Origin: Streptomyces eurythermus
GTDB taxonomy: Bacteria; Actinomycetota; Actinomycetes; Streptomycetales; Streptomycetaceae
NCBI RefSeq assembly: GCF_014649115.1
Contig: NZ_BMSK01000001.1
Location: forward strand, 186,001 to 250,000
Direction: 5' to 3'
DNA length: 64,000 nucleotides
Under the pieces are notes generated by a model. It saw only the letters and a program-made list of their open reading frames with translations. It made no database searches and was not told the DNA's origin. Positions 27,366 to 35,030 of this stretch are shown piece by piece. The position numbers and the translations under genes are program-made. Each line of letters opens with the position of its first letter. The first letter of the stretch is position 1.

Positions 27366-27947
27366 GTGGGGACCGTAACGATCGGCGTGTCGATCGCGGT
27401 CCCGGAGCCTCACGGCAGCCTGCTCCAGGAGCGGCGCGCGGGCTTCGGCGACGCCGCGGCTCATGGCATCCCCACCCACGTCACACTGCTGCCGCCGACC
27501 GAGGTGGACGAGGCCGACCTGCCCGCGGTCGACGCGCACCTGACCGAGGTCGCCGCGGCGGGCCGGCCGTTCCCGATGCGGTTGTCCGGCACCGGCACCT
27601 TCCGCCCGCTGTCACCGGTGGTCTACGTCCGCGTGGTGGCGGGCGCCGAGGCGTGCACCCGGCTCCAGCAGCGGATCCGGGACGCGTCCGGGCCGATGGC
27701 GCGCGAACTGCTCTTCCCGTACCACCCGCACGTCACCGTCGCGCACGGCATCGAGGAGGCGGCGATGGACCGCGCCTTCGAGGAACTGGCGGACTACGAG
27801 GCCGAGTGGGCGTGCACCGGCTTCGCGCTGTACGAACAGGGCGCCGACGCCGTCTGGCGCAAGCTGCGCGAGTACACGTTCGGCGGGCCGGTCGTACCGG
27901 TCCAGCCGGGACACGCGGAGGTGTGCGCGCCGCGCGTCGCGCCGTGA
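27366..27947 (+). CDS. 2'-5' RNA ligase/phosphoesterase family protein
   Basis: A 193-residue protein of the 2H phosphoesterase superfamily, with the two HxT motifs HVTLL (about 38) and HVTVAH (about 124). Members hydrolyse cyclic 2',3'-phosphates or ligate RNA ends. The substrate here is unknown. The GTG at 27366 has AGGAGA six bases upstream. It follows trpS on the same strand after 148 bp, with no clear terminator between, so co-transcription is possible. It is convergent with the DprE2-like gene. Confidence 0.85.
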   Translation: MGTVTIGVSIAVPEPHGSLLQERRAGFGDAAAHGIPTHVTLLPPTEVDEADLPAVDAHLTEVAAAGRPFPMRLSGTGTFRPLSPVVYVRVVAGAEACTRLQQRIRDASGPMARELLFPYHPHVTVAHGIEEAAMDRAFEELADYEAEWACTGFALYEQGADAVWRKLREYTFGGPVVPVQPGHAEVCAPRVAP

Positions 27948-27960
27948 CCCGCCCGTGGCC

Positions 27961-28716
27961 CTACAGCGGAAGCCGCCTGAACAGCGCCCGGGGCGCGTGC
28001 CGCAGGGCCGCCGTCAGCAGGCGGAGCGCGCCCGGCACCCACACCGTCTCCGCGCCGCGGCGCAGGCCCAGTTCGACGGCCGTGGCCACCGACTCCGGGG
28101 TGGTGGCGAAGGGGCTGCGCGGGCGGCCCGCCGTGGAGCGGGTGCGCACGAAGCCGGGGCGTACGACCATGACGCGCGCGCCCGTCCCGTACAGGGCGTC
28201 CCCGAGACCCTGGGCGAACGTGTCCAGGCCGGCCTTGCTGGAGCCGTAGATGAAGTCGGCGCGGCGGGCGCGTTCGGCGGCGGCGGAGGACAGCACGACG
28301 AGCCACCCGTGCCCCTGGGTCTGGAGGGCGCGGCCCGCGACCAGACCCGCCGAGACGGCCCCGGTGTAGTTGGTCTGGGCGACCCGGACCGCGCGGACCG
28401 GGTCCCGTTCGTCGTGCGCCTGGTCGCCGAGGATGCCGAAGGCGAGCAGCACCATGTCGACCGGTCCCTCGGCGAACACCTTGCCGAGGACGGCCTCGTG
28501 GGACTCGGGGGCGAGCGCGTCGAAGGCGACGGTGTGGACGTCCGCGCCCAGCGCCCGCAGGCTCCCGGCCGCGTTCTCCAGCGCGAGCGAGGGGCGGCCC
28601 GCCAGCCACACCGTGCGGGTGCGGCGGGCGATCAGCCGGCGCGCGGTGGCCAGCGCGATCTCGGACGTGCCGCCGAGGACGAGCAGGGACCGGGGCAGTT
28701 CGGTGGCATCCTTCAT
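27961..28716 (-). CDS. dprE2: DprE2-like short-chain reductase
   Basis: A 251-residue short-chain dehydrogenase. The nucleotide-binding motif LVLGGTSEIALA is at about 11-22, and the catalytic Ser and YGSSK are near 143-160. Overall it closely resembles the mycobacterial DprE2 pattern (FDAL, AFGILGD, NYTGAVS, SSAAAERARRADFIYGSSKAGLD, ALRHAPRALFRRLPL). DprE2 reduces the 2-keto intermediate to decaprenylphosphoryl-arabinose. DprE1 is not in this window, and Streptomyces walls lack arabinogalactan, so the product and role are open. The internal ATG at 28716 was selected because the domain begins there. Confidence 0.75.
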   Translation of the reverse strand: MKDATELPRSLLVLGGTSEIALATARRLIARRTRTVWLAGRPSLALENAAGSLRALGADVHTVAFDALAPESHEAVLGKVFAEGPVDMVLLAFGILGDQAHDERDPVRAVRVAQTNYTGAVSAGLVAGRALQTQGHGWLVVLSSAAAERARRADFIYGSSKAGLDTFAQGLGDALYGTGARVMVVRPGFVRTRSTAGRPRSPFATTPESVATAVELGLRRGAETVWVPGALRLLTAALRHAPRALFRRLPL

Positions 28717-28801
28717 GACAGATGACCGTATCGCCCCCATATGACCCTTCCGGCGGCGAAACGCGGTGTTGGCAGTCCCGCGCAGCGGGCAGAGTCGGAT
28801 C

Positions 28802-29728
28802 ATGGACTGGCTGAAGAGGCTGCCCGGCATCGGGCCGATCGTCACCCGCCTGACGATCACCCACGCGTGGCGGTGTTACGAACGGCTGGACCGGGTCAAG
28901 TGGGCCCGGCTGGCCGCCGCCATGACGTTCGTCAGCTTCGTGGCGCTGTTCCCGCTGCTGACCGTGGCCGCCGCGGTCACCGCCGCCACCCTCAGCCCGG
29001 CCCGCCAGAAGATCGTGGAGCAGCGGATCGCCGACCAGTTCCCGGGCCTGTCCGACCAGTTGGACCTCACCTCGCTGGTGCAGAACGCGGGCACCGTCGG
29101 GCTCATCGCGGGCGCGGCGCTGCTGTTCACGGGCATCGGCTGGGTCGGCCAGGTGCGGGACTGCCTGCGCGCGGTGTGGGAACTGCCGGACCAGGGGGAG
29201 AACCCGGTGCTGGCCAAGGTGAAGGACACCGTGATCCTGCTCGGTCTCGGCGGCGCCCTGCTGATCACGCTCGCCGCCTCCACCCTCGCCTCGGCCGCCG
29301 TCGGCCTGGTGTCGAGGCAGTTCGGCCTGGACGAGCACGGCTGGGGCACCGCGCTGCTGCAGGTCGCCGCGTTCGCCGTCGCCGTGCTCGCCGACTTCCT
29401 GGTCCTGCTCTACGTGCTGACCCTGCTGCCCGGGGTCGAGCCGCCGCGCCGCCGCCTGCTGGTCGCCGCCCTGCTCGGCGCGGTCGGCTTCGAACTGCTG
29501 AAACTGCTGCTCAGCGGCTATGTCCAGGGGGTTGCCGCGAAGAGTGTGTACGGCGCGTTCGGGGTCCCCGTGGCCCTGCTGCTGTGGATCAACTTCACCG
29601 CGAAACTCGTGCTGTTCTGTGCCGCCTGGACGGCGACGGGCAGCAAGGAGACCGAGGCCGCCGAGGTCGCCGAGGTCACGGACGGGACCGGCGGCGCATC
29701 AGGTCCGGCAGCGGCCACCGGCGGTTGA
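28802..29728 (+). CDS. YihY/BrkB family membrane protein
   Basis: A 308-residue integral membrane protein with about six transmembrane helices (about 40-70, 95-120, 142-170, 190-215, 220-245, 250-275). YihY/UPF0761 features include AAAMTFVSFVALFPLLT, VWELPDQGENP, VYGAFGVPVALLLWINFTAKLVLFCAAW. Once mis-called ribonuclease BN; the true function is unknown. The acidic Gly/Ala-rich C-terminus overlaps the 3' end of the convergent carboxypeptidase gene by 53 bp. It is divergent from the DprE2-like gene. Confidence 0.88.
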   Translation: MDWLKRLPGIGPIVTRLTITHAWRCYERLDRVKWARLAAAMTFVSFVALFPLLTVAAAVTAATLSPARQKIVEQRIADQFPGLSDQLDLTSLVQNAGTVGLIAGAALLFTGIGWVGQVRDCLRAVWELPDQGENPVLAKVKDTVILLGLGGALLITLAASTLASAAVGLVSRQFGLDEHGWGTALLQVAAFAVAVLADFLVLLYVLTLLPGVEPPRRRLLVAALLGAVGFELLKLLLSGYVQGVAAKSVYGAFGVPVALLLWINFTAKLVLFCAAWTATGSKETEAAEVAEVTDGTGGASGPAAATGG

Positions 29729-30947
29729 CCAGGTACGCCCCGCCGCCGAGCAGCACCAGCAGCCCGCCCGCGATGGCCAGGGCGGTCCCGACGCCGCTGG
29801 AGCCGGAAGCGGCGGGGGCGCTCGCCGCCGCCTTCGCGCCCGCCCCGCCGCCCGTGCCGGGCGTCTGCCGGGGGCTCGCCGCGGAGGTGGACCCGACCGG
29901 CACGGCGCTCCTCGGCGGCACCAGCTCGCCCACCGGGTTCACCTTGCCGTCCGCCTGGAAACCCCAGTCGAACAGCTTCGCGGTCTCCTTGTAGACCTCG
30001 TTGTGGTCGTGCTTCTCCGGGTTCATCACCGTGACCAGCAGCACCTTTCCGCCGCGCTCGGCCACCCCGGTGAAGGTGGCGCCCGCGTGCGTGGTGTTGC
30101 CGTTCTTCACGCCCGCGATGCCCTGGTAGACCGGCACATCGCTGTCCCCGCTCAGCAGCCGGTTGGTGTTGCGGATCTCGGTCGCGCCGAACTTGGCGCT
30201 GACCGTCGAGCAGTAGTCGCGGAAGTCCTTCTTCTGCAGGCCCGAGCGGGCGATCAGCGTCAGGTCGTACGCCGAGGAGACCTGCTCCGGCGCGTCGTAG
30301 CCGTCGGGCGAGACCACCTGTGTGTCCAGCGCCTGGAGTTCCTCGGCGTGCTTCTGCATGTCCTCGACGGTCCGCTGCACCCCGCCGTTCATCGCGGACA
30401 GCACGTGCACCGCGTCGTTGCCCGACTTCAGGAACACCCCGAGCCACAGGTCGCGCACGGAGTAGGTGACGCCCTCCTTCACCCCGACCACGCTGGAGCC
30501 GTCGCCCACCCCCTTGAGATCGGCCGGGGCCACCTTGTAGCGGGTGTCCTTGGGGAACCGGGGCAGCACGGTGTCCGCGAACAGCATCTTCAGCGTGCTG
30601 GCCGGGGGCAGCCGCCAGTGCGCGTTGTGCGCGGCCAGGACCTGGCCCGACTCGGCGTCGGAGACGATCCACGAGCGGGCGGTCAGGCCCTTGGGCAGCA
30701 CCGGTACCCCGGGCGCGAGGTTGACCTGCGTGCCGGGCATCCCGAGCCGGGCGCCGCCGAGGGTGGACATCTGCGCCGGGGGCGTGGCCGTCGGGCTCGT
30801 GGTGGGGGACGGGGCGGCGAGGGCGGCGGGCGCGGTGACGGACACGCACAGCGCGGCGGCGGAGACGACCAGCAGGGACCGCCGGGGGAGCGCGGCGGCC
30901 CCACCCCCGGCACGGACCCGGACCCCCGACGGCGATACTGGACTCAT
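29676..30947 (-). CDS. D-alanyl-D-alanine carboxypeptidase (DacA/PBP5 type)
   Basis: A 423-residue exported low-molecular-weight penicillin-binding protein that trims peptidoglycan stem peptides. The signal sequence is at about 20-45. The SxxK nucleophile motif is STLK (117-120), SxN is in KSGNDAVHVL, and the KTG-equivalent is KNG (VKNGNTTHAG). A Pro/Ala-rich spacer leads to a C-terminal transmembrane helix (GTALAIAGGLLVLLGGGAYLV) and a short basic tail, so the enzyme is membrane-tethered. The start at 30947 overlaps the start codon of the divergent gene. Longer starts add only non-conserved residues. Confidence 0.88.
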   Translation of the reverse strand: MSPVSPSGVRVRAGGGAAALPRRSLLVVSAAALCVSVTAPAALAAPSPTTSPTATPPAQMSTLGGARLGMPGTQVNLAPGVPVLPKGLTARSWIVSDAESGQVLAAHNAHWRLPPASTLKMLFADTVLPRFPKDTRYKVAPADLKGVGDGSSVVGVKEGVTYSVRDLWLGVFLKSGNDAVHVLSAMNGGVQRTVEDMQKHAEELQALDTQVVSPDGYDAPEQVSSAYDLTLIARSGLQKKDFRDYCSTVSAKFGATEIRNTNRLLSGDSDVPVYQGIAGVKNGNTTHAGATFTGVAERGGKVLLVTVMNPEKHDHNEVYKETAKLFDWGFQADGKVNPVGELVPPRSAVPVGSTSAASPRQTPGTGGGAGAKAAASAPAASGSSGVGTALAIAGGLLVLLGGGAYLVNRRWPLPDLMRRRSRP

Positions 30948-31185
30948 GAAGCTCAGCCGCCCTGTCTCCTGGTTCCTGCTCGCCTTCGGGGTGTGGAGCT
31001 GGGTCATCTGGGTCACTTTCGTCAAGAATCTCGTCAAGGACAGCAGCGGTCTGGCCTTCGACGACGGTCACCCGACCGCGTACTTCTGGGTGCACCTGCT
31101 GCTGGCGGTCGTTTCCTTCGTATTGGGGACGGTCATCGGCGTCATCGGGTTGCGCGGAGTACGCGCACTGCGCCGAAACTCATAG
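30946..31185 (+). CDS. Small membrane protein, SCO4848 family
   Basis: A 79-residue protein with two transmembrane helices (about 7-28 and 45-70) and a basic C-terminus. It matches in size and sequence what is annotated in Streptomyces genomes as the SCO4848 family (recalled, not searched). The function is unknown. There is no ribosome-binding site, and GATACT (30934-30939) lies only six bases before the ATG, so the mRNA may be leaderless. The ATG shares the tetranucleotide CATG with the ATG of the divergent carboxypeptidase gene. Confidence 0.75.
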   Translation: MKLSRPVSWFLLAFGVWSWVIWVTFVKNLVKDSSGLAFDDGHPTAYFWVHLLLAVVSFVLGTVIGVIGLRGVRALRRNS

Positions 31186-31199
31186 CGGACACACGAAAA

Positions 31200-31224
31200 C
31201 CCCGCGTCCGGGAGCGGCGCGGGG
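31200..31224. terminator. Terminator between convergent genes
   Basis: A 7-bp GC stem (31200-31206 with 31218-31224), preceded by AAAA, lies between the stop codons of the SCO4848-like gene and the Uma2 gene and could serve both. Confidence 0.5.
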
Positions 31225-31259
31225 GTGTCCGGGCTCGGATGGGTCCGACGAGCGGCGGG

Positions 31260-31847
31260 TCAGCTCTGGCCGGCCTGCAGGAGTCGGGTCACGTCCAGGG
31301 CGACCTTGCCTCCGACGGACTCGGGAAGTGTCACGAGTTCGCCGGGTGTGTGGATCCCGTGGTTCTGGTAGCGGTCGGCCACCGGGCTGGTGAGGAGGTG
31401 GATGCGCTGGTGGTGGCGGTCGATGATGACGTAGACCGGGATACCGGCCCTGGCGTAGCAGGCGACCTTGTCGCGTAGATCCGTTCGCCAGTTGCTGGAG
31501 GTGACCTCCATGACCAGGCGGAAGCAGACCGGGTCGTAGCAGCTGTTCTCCACCAAGTGGTCGCGGTAGTCGTCGTCGACCACCGACAGGTCGGGGATGA
31601 CGTAGTCCTCCGGGCCGGTGGGCAGCCAGAGCCCGATTCCCGGCAGTGCTCTCACGAGGCCCAGTTGCTGGAAGGGAGCCGCGAAGAGCATGAGGGCCTC
31701 GGAGTGCGGGCCGTCCGGCGCTGGGCTCACGAGAATCTGGCCTCCGATGATCTCGGCACGAAGGCCCGGGAGACGCTCCATGATCTGGTTCGCCTCGGCG
31801 ATCTGCGACCAGTCGTCGTGAGGCCGCTCGACAGCTGCTGCGGACAT
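31260..31847 (-). CDS. Uma2 family protein (PD-(D/E)xK fold)
   Basis: A 195-residue member of the Uma2 family (DUF820), a restriction-endonuclease-like fold. The usual acidic residues are visible in VIPDLSVVDDD (about 90-100) and MEVTSSNWRTDLRDK (about 118-132). These genes are abundant in cyanobacteria and Streptomyces, and their function is unknown. It is monocistronic on the minus strand. Base composition appears slightly less GC-rich than its neighbours, which would fit recent acquisition. This was judged by eye only. Confidence 0.85.
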   Translation of the reverse strand: MSAAAVERPHDDWSQIAEANQIMERLPGLRAEIIGGQILVSPAPDGPHSEALMLFAAPFQQLGLVRALPGIGLWLPTGPEDYVIPDLSVVDDDYRDHLVENSCYDPVCFRLVMEVTSSNWRTDLRDKVACYARAGIPVYVIIDRHHQRIHLLTSPVADRYQNHGIHTPGELVTLPESVGGKVALDVTRLLQAGQS

Positions 31848-31936
31848 CTGGTGCCTCCTGTGGGCTGTGTCGAGAACAGCATCGTAGGCATCCGCGGCGC
31901 CGGGCGTCCTGTCCCCGCGCCTTCACCCGAAAGTGA

Positions 31937-32683
31937 TCACCCGCTCTCCCGGCCCCCGCGCCCCGGGTCCGGCAGGACTCTCGTCATGCCCGGCAGGAAG
32001 TCCGTGAACAGCTCGTGGACCTCCATGACCAGCGGCCGCAGCACCCGGAAGCGGGCCAGGGCCACCCCGCGCGCGGTCAGCCGGGCCCCGCGCCGGGCCA
32101 GCCGGTAGCTGCGCTCGCGGTTCTCCGTGCGGTCGAAGATCCAGTACAGCACCAGGCCCATCTGCGAGAGCCACATCAACTCCGGCAGGACGTCCCGCAG
32201 TTCCGGGGCCACCTTGGCCTTGGAGCCGGCCAGTACCTCCCGGTGCACGCTGATGGCCTGCTCGCGGGCATGCTCGCTCTCCGGGGAGAAGGGGCTGAGC
32301 GGGCTGTCGGGGTCGGCGGCGTTCTTGAAGAACTGCACCGCGAACTCGTGGTACGGCCGGGCGATGTCCAGCCACGCGGTCAGCACCCCCGCGAGCCGTG
32401 CCTCCAGGTCGGTCTCCCGCTCCAGCACCGACCGGACCGCCGCCTGGTGCTCGGCGGCGATCCGGTCGTAGAAGCCCTGGATCAGGTGTTCCTTGCCCTC
32501 GAAGTAGTAGTAGGCGTTGCCGACGGAGACCCCGGCCTCCTTGGCGATGGCCCGCATGGTCGTCTTGTCGTAGCCGCGCTCCTGGAACATCCGCATCGCG
32601 GTCTGGAGAATCAGCGCGCGGGTCTGCTCGGACTTGCTGCTGTGGGGGCCGGCCGCCTCGGGGCCGTCGTTCTTCGCGGGCAC
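31937..32683 (-). CDS. TetR-family regulator
   Basis: A 248-residue regulator with an N-terminal helix-turn-helix at about 20-68 (ILQTAMRMFQERGYDKTTMRAIAKEAGVSVGNAYYYFEGKEHLI) and a larger than usual helical ligand domain. The GTG at 32683 lies 12 bases downstream of the DCC-like gene, so it is third in the operon beginning at 33617. Two palindromes flank that promoter. Autoregulation by this protein is the simplest reading. A TAGGCT sequence just before the GTG could also drive a separate, nearly leaderless transcript. Confidence 0.85.
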   Translation of the reverse strand: MPAKNDGPEAAGPHSSKSEQTRALILQTAMRMFQERGYDKTTMRAIAKEAGVSVGNAYYYFEGKEHLIQGFYDRIAAEHQAAVRSVLERETDLEARLAGVLTAWLDIARPYHEFAVQFFKNAADPDSPLSPFSPESEHAREQAISVHREVLAGSKAKVAPELRDVLPELMWLSQMGLVLYWIFDRTENRERSYRLARRGARLTARGVALARFRVLRPLVMEVHELFTDFLPGMTRVLPDPGRGGRESG

Positions 32684-32694
32684 GGTAGAAGAGC

Positions 32695-33213
32695 CTAACG
32701 AGTGGCCGGGCCGGTTCCCGCCCGGGACGGCGGTGCGTAGGTCCAGCCCGTGACCGGGTGGTAGGACCAGCCGTCGGCCCGCTGGTACACCCGCCCGCCC
32801 CACTGGGCGCCGGGCTGCCGCGGTCCGCGCCATCCCGCCGCGGTGAGGACGGCGCCGCGGGCCGCCCTGGCGCCGGCCGGGCCGGCGAGCCGGTGGGCGA
32901 GCGGGCGGTGTTCGCGCAGGGCCCACAGCAGGACGATCCAGGCGCGCGAGCCCCGGTAGACCTGGCCGGAGTCGCCGACCACGGTGATCTCGTCCCGGGG
33001 GTCGCCGGGGCCGAGCCCGGGGAAGCGGGCGCGGGCCGCGGCCGAACCGGCGGGCAGCGGCTCCAGTGGCACCAGCCGGGGTTGCCGTGCCAGCCAGCCG
33101 CACAGGTGGAGGCCCAGGGCGGTCCGGTCGTCGTACAGGACGGTCAGCCCGCGGACCGGGACCCCGGCGGCGTCCCGGTCCGGTGCGGTGGCCGCGGTGG
33201 TCACGCCGGTCAC
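32695..33213 (-). CDS. DCC (DUF393)-like protein with degenerate cysteine motif
   Basis: A 172-residue protein whose first 120 residues resemble the thiol-disulfide oxidoreductase DCC family (VPVRGLTVLYDD, VPLEPLPAGS, ITVVGDSGQVYRGSRAWIVLLWAL). The defining DxxCxxC is not intact: only one cysteine (HLC) remains in the region. Redox activity is therefore doubtful. The Trp/Tyr-rich C-terminus (WGGRVYQRADGWSYHP) is of unknown meaning. The GTG at 33213 overlaps the stop of the upstream membrane gene (GTGA), so the pair is translationally coupled. Confidence 0.65.
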   Translation of the reverse strand: MTGVTTAATAPDRDAAGVPVRGLTVLYDDRTALGLHLCGWLARQPRLVPLEPLPAGSAAARARFPGLGPGDPRDEITVVGDSGQVYRGSRAWIVLLWALREHRPLAHRLAGPAGARAARGAVLTAAGWRGPRQPGAQWGGRVYQRADGWSYHPVTGWTYAPPSRAGTGPATR

Positions 33214-33617
33214 GCCCCGGCCCCCGGCGCGATCCATTCCTGCGGGCGGACCGGGGGGACCTGCTCCCGCTCCAGCATCCCGCGCCGGCGGATCCGGTTG
33301 AGGACGTACACGTTCCCCAGGTGCATCGCGCCGAGGACCAGGAGCACCACGCCCAGCTTGGTGGACAGGGCCTCGAAGATGCCGCGGGTGTCCTGGACCG
33401 TGTCGTCATCGCTCAGGTACAGCGCCACGAAGCCGAGGTTGACGAGGTAGAAGCCGACGACCAAGAGGTGGTTGACGGCGTCGGCGAGCCTCTCGTCGCC
33501 GCGCAGGACGTCGGCCAGGAAGATCCGTCCGTTGCGGCTGAGCGTGCGGGCCACCCAGATGGTCAGCGCGATGCTGACGACCAGGTAGATGACGTAGGCG
33601 ATGACGGTGCGGTCCAT
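33210..33617 (-). CDS. Small multi-pass membrane protein
   Basis: A 135-residue protein with three predicted transmembrane helices (about 5-23, 48-66 and 88-108) and a basic Arg/Pro C-terminus. No recognised family. It is first gene of an operon with the DCC-like and TetR genes. The ATG lies just downstream of a palindromic operator and promoter. Pairing with a DCC-domain protein suggests a membrane-linked function, but no activity can be assigned. Confidence 0.75.
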   Translation of the reverse strand: MDRTVIAYVIYLVVSIALTIWVARTLSRNGRIFLADVLRGDERLADAVNHLLVVGFYLVNLGFVALYLSDDDTVQDTRGIFEALSTKLGVVLLVLGAMHLGNVYVLNRIRRRGMLEREQVPPVRPQEWIAPGAGA

Positions 33618-33630
33618 GCCCCACCCCTTC

Positions 33631-33644
33631 TTGAACGCGTTCAA
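33631..33644. promoter_or_regulatory. Palindromic operator, promoter-distal copy
   Basis: TTGAACGCGTTCAA is a perfect 14-bp palindrome between the predicted -10 and the ATG of the membrane-protein gene (minus strand), where repressor binding would block transcription. Confidence 0.75.
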
Positions 33645-33660
33645 AACGCTGACAGGGATG

Positions 33661-33689
33661 ACTCTAGACCCGTTTTTGAACGCGTTCAA
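33661..33689 (-). promoter_or_regulatory. Promoter of the TetR operon
   Basis: On the minus strand, TTGAAC (33689-33684) and TAGAGT (33666-33661) are separated by 17 bases, close to the consensus for the principal sigma factor. The -35 is the end of a palindromic operator. Confidence 0.7.
33676..33689. promoter_or_regulatory. Palindromic operator overlapping the -35
   Basis: A second exact copy of TTGAACGCGTTCAA, 45 bp from the first. It contains the -35 hexamer of the minus-strand promoter. Two identical sites bracketing a promoter fit repression by the TetR protein encoded in the same operon. Confidence 0.75.
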
Positions 33690-33703
33690 CCGAGGGTGGG
33701 GGC

Positions 33704-34114
33704 TCAGTTCCTGCGGGCCAGCGCCGGGCGCTTGGTGTAGTCCGTGAAGCCCAGGAGATTGCCCCAGGGGTCGGCGATCTCCACCGTCCAGCCGGTGACG
33801 CCCTGGGTCATCTCGTCCAGCGGCGGGATCCCGGCGGCGGCCAGCTCCCGCGCCGCCGCCCGCGCGTCCGGCACCTCCAGCCACACCCGCGGCGAGGGCC
33901 AGTGCGGCGGCCTCCGGCCCAGCCCCTCCTCGGCGCGCAGCAGGATGCCGGGCGTCTCCGCGCCGACCTTCAGCAGCGCGATACCGGCCTCGTCCAGCCG
34001 GAAGCCCACGGTGAACCCGGCCCGCTCGTAGAAGGCGACGGCCTCGCCGAGGTCGCCGACGGGGAGCAGCACGTTGTCGAAGCCGAGCAGTTCGTACGAC
34101 TCTTCGTCTGACAT
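33704..34114 (-). CDS. VOC (glyoxalase/bleomycin resistance fold) protein
   Basis: A 136-residue vicinal-oxygen-chelate protein with the paired beta-alpha-beta-beta-beta modules: FDNVLLPVGDLGEAVAFYERAGFTVGFRLDEAG in the first half and VWLEVPDARAAARELAAAGI...VEIADPWGNLLGFTDYTK in the second. The metal-binding acidic residue of the C-terminal half is replaced by a less certain pattern (GFTDY). Members include glyoxalases, dioxygenases and drug-binding proteins. The role here is unknown. It stands alone between the sdh terminator and the TetR operon. Confidence 0.85.
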   Translation of the reverse strand: MSDEESYELLGFDNVLLPVGDLGEAVAFYERAGFTVGFRLDEAGIALLKVGAETPGILLRAEEGLGRRPPHWPSPRVWLEVPDARAAARELAAAGIPPLDEMTQGVTGWTVEIADPWGNLLGFTDYTKRPALARRN

Positions 34115-34199
34115 GTCGTCACATTAGGATCCCGGCTCCCGGGAAGCGAGGAGCCCCACCGCGGCGGACTCCGGCGGGGGTACGGCGCGCGGACATGCG

Positions 34200-34234
34200 C
34201 GAGGGCCCCGCTCCGTGGCGGAGCGGGGCCCTCG
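34200..34234. terminator. sdh operon terminator
   Basis: A 16-bp perfect stem (34200-34215 with 34219-34234) and a 3-base loop lie 16 bases after the sdhB stop on the minus strand. Confidence 0.85.
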
Positions 34235-34250
34235 GCGGTGCCTCGGCAGG

Positions 34251-35030
34251 TCAGTAGCGGCGCGTGATGAGGGCGCGCTTGACTTCCTGGATGGCCTTCG
34301 TGACCTCGATACCGCGCGGGCAGGCGTCCGTGCAGTTGAAGGTCGTACGGCAGCGCCACACGCCGTCGCGGTCGTTGAGGATCTCCAGGCGCTGCTCGCC
34401 CGCCTCGTCACGGCTGTCGAAGATGAAGCGGTGGGCGTTCACGATCGCGGCCGGACCGAAGTACTGGCCGTCGTTCCAGAACACCGGGCAGGAGGAGGTG
34501 CAGGCCGCGCAGAGGATGCACTTCGTCGTGTCGTCGAAGCGCTCGCGGTCCTCCGGGGACTGGAAGCGCTCCCGGGTGGGCTCGTTCGTCTCCTTGACGA
34601 CCAGGAACGGCATGACGTCCCGGTACGCCTGGAAGAACGGCTCCATGTCCACGACCAGGTCCTTCAGGACCGTCAGGCCCTTGATGGGCTCGACCGTGAT
34701 CGGCTTCTCGGGGTTGATGTCCTTGATCAGCGTCTTGCAGGCAAGGCGGTTCTTGCCGTTGATCCGCATCGCGTCCGAGCCGCAGATGCCGTGCGCGCAC
34801 GACCGGCGGAAGGTGAGGGAGCCGTCGATGTCCCACTTGATCTTGTGCAGACCGTCGAGGACTCGCTCCTTGGGGTCGATCTCCAGCTGGAAGTCTTCCC
34901 AGGTCGCCTCGGCCGAGACCTCCGGGTTGAACCGGCGGACGCGGAAGGTGACCGTGATGTAGGGGGAGTCGGCGAAACCGGGCTCGGGCCGGCCGGCCGC
35001 GTCCGCCTTGTCCAGAACAGGGGTAGCCAT
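34251..35030 (-). CDS. sdhB: Succinate dehydrogenase iron-sulfur subunit
   Basis: A 259-residue subunit of complex II that passes electrons from SdhA's FAD to the membrane quinone. Cysteine clusters for [2Fe-2S] (RRSCAHGICGSDAM and RLAC, about 77-100), [4Fe-4S] (CILCAACTSSCP) and [3Fe-4S] (CRTTFNCTDACPRGI) are complete. It is last gene of sdhCDAB. Its ATG overlaps the final base of the sdhA stop region, and a strong terminator follows. Membrane-peripheral on the cytosolic side. Confidence 0.97.
   Translation of the reverse strand: MATPVLDKADAAGRPEPGFADSPYITVTFRVRRFNPEVSAEATWEDFQLEIDPKERVLDGLHKIKWDIDGSLTFRRSCAHGICGSDAMRINGKNRLACKTLIKDINPEKPITVEPIKGLTVLKDLVVDMEPFFQAYRDVMPFLVVKETNEPTRERFQSPEDRERFDDTTKCILCAACTSSCPVFWNDGQYFGPAAIVNAHRFIFDSRDEAGEQRLEILNDRDGVWRCRTTFNCTDACPRGIEVTKAIQEVKRALITRRY

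Noticed and set aside
31937..33409. A 490-codon minus-strand frame that would fuse the TetR protein to upstream sequence
   Set aside because: The upstream half is Arg/Pro/Gly-rich and overlaps two better-supported genes in another frame. The TetR domain starts cleanly at GTG 32683.
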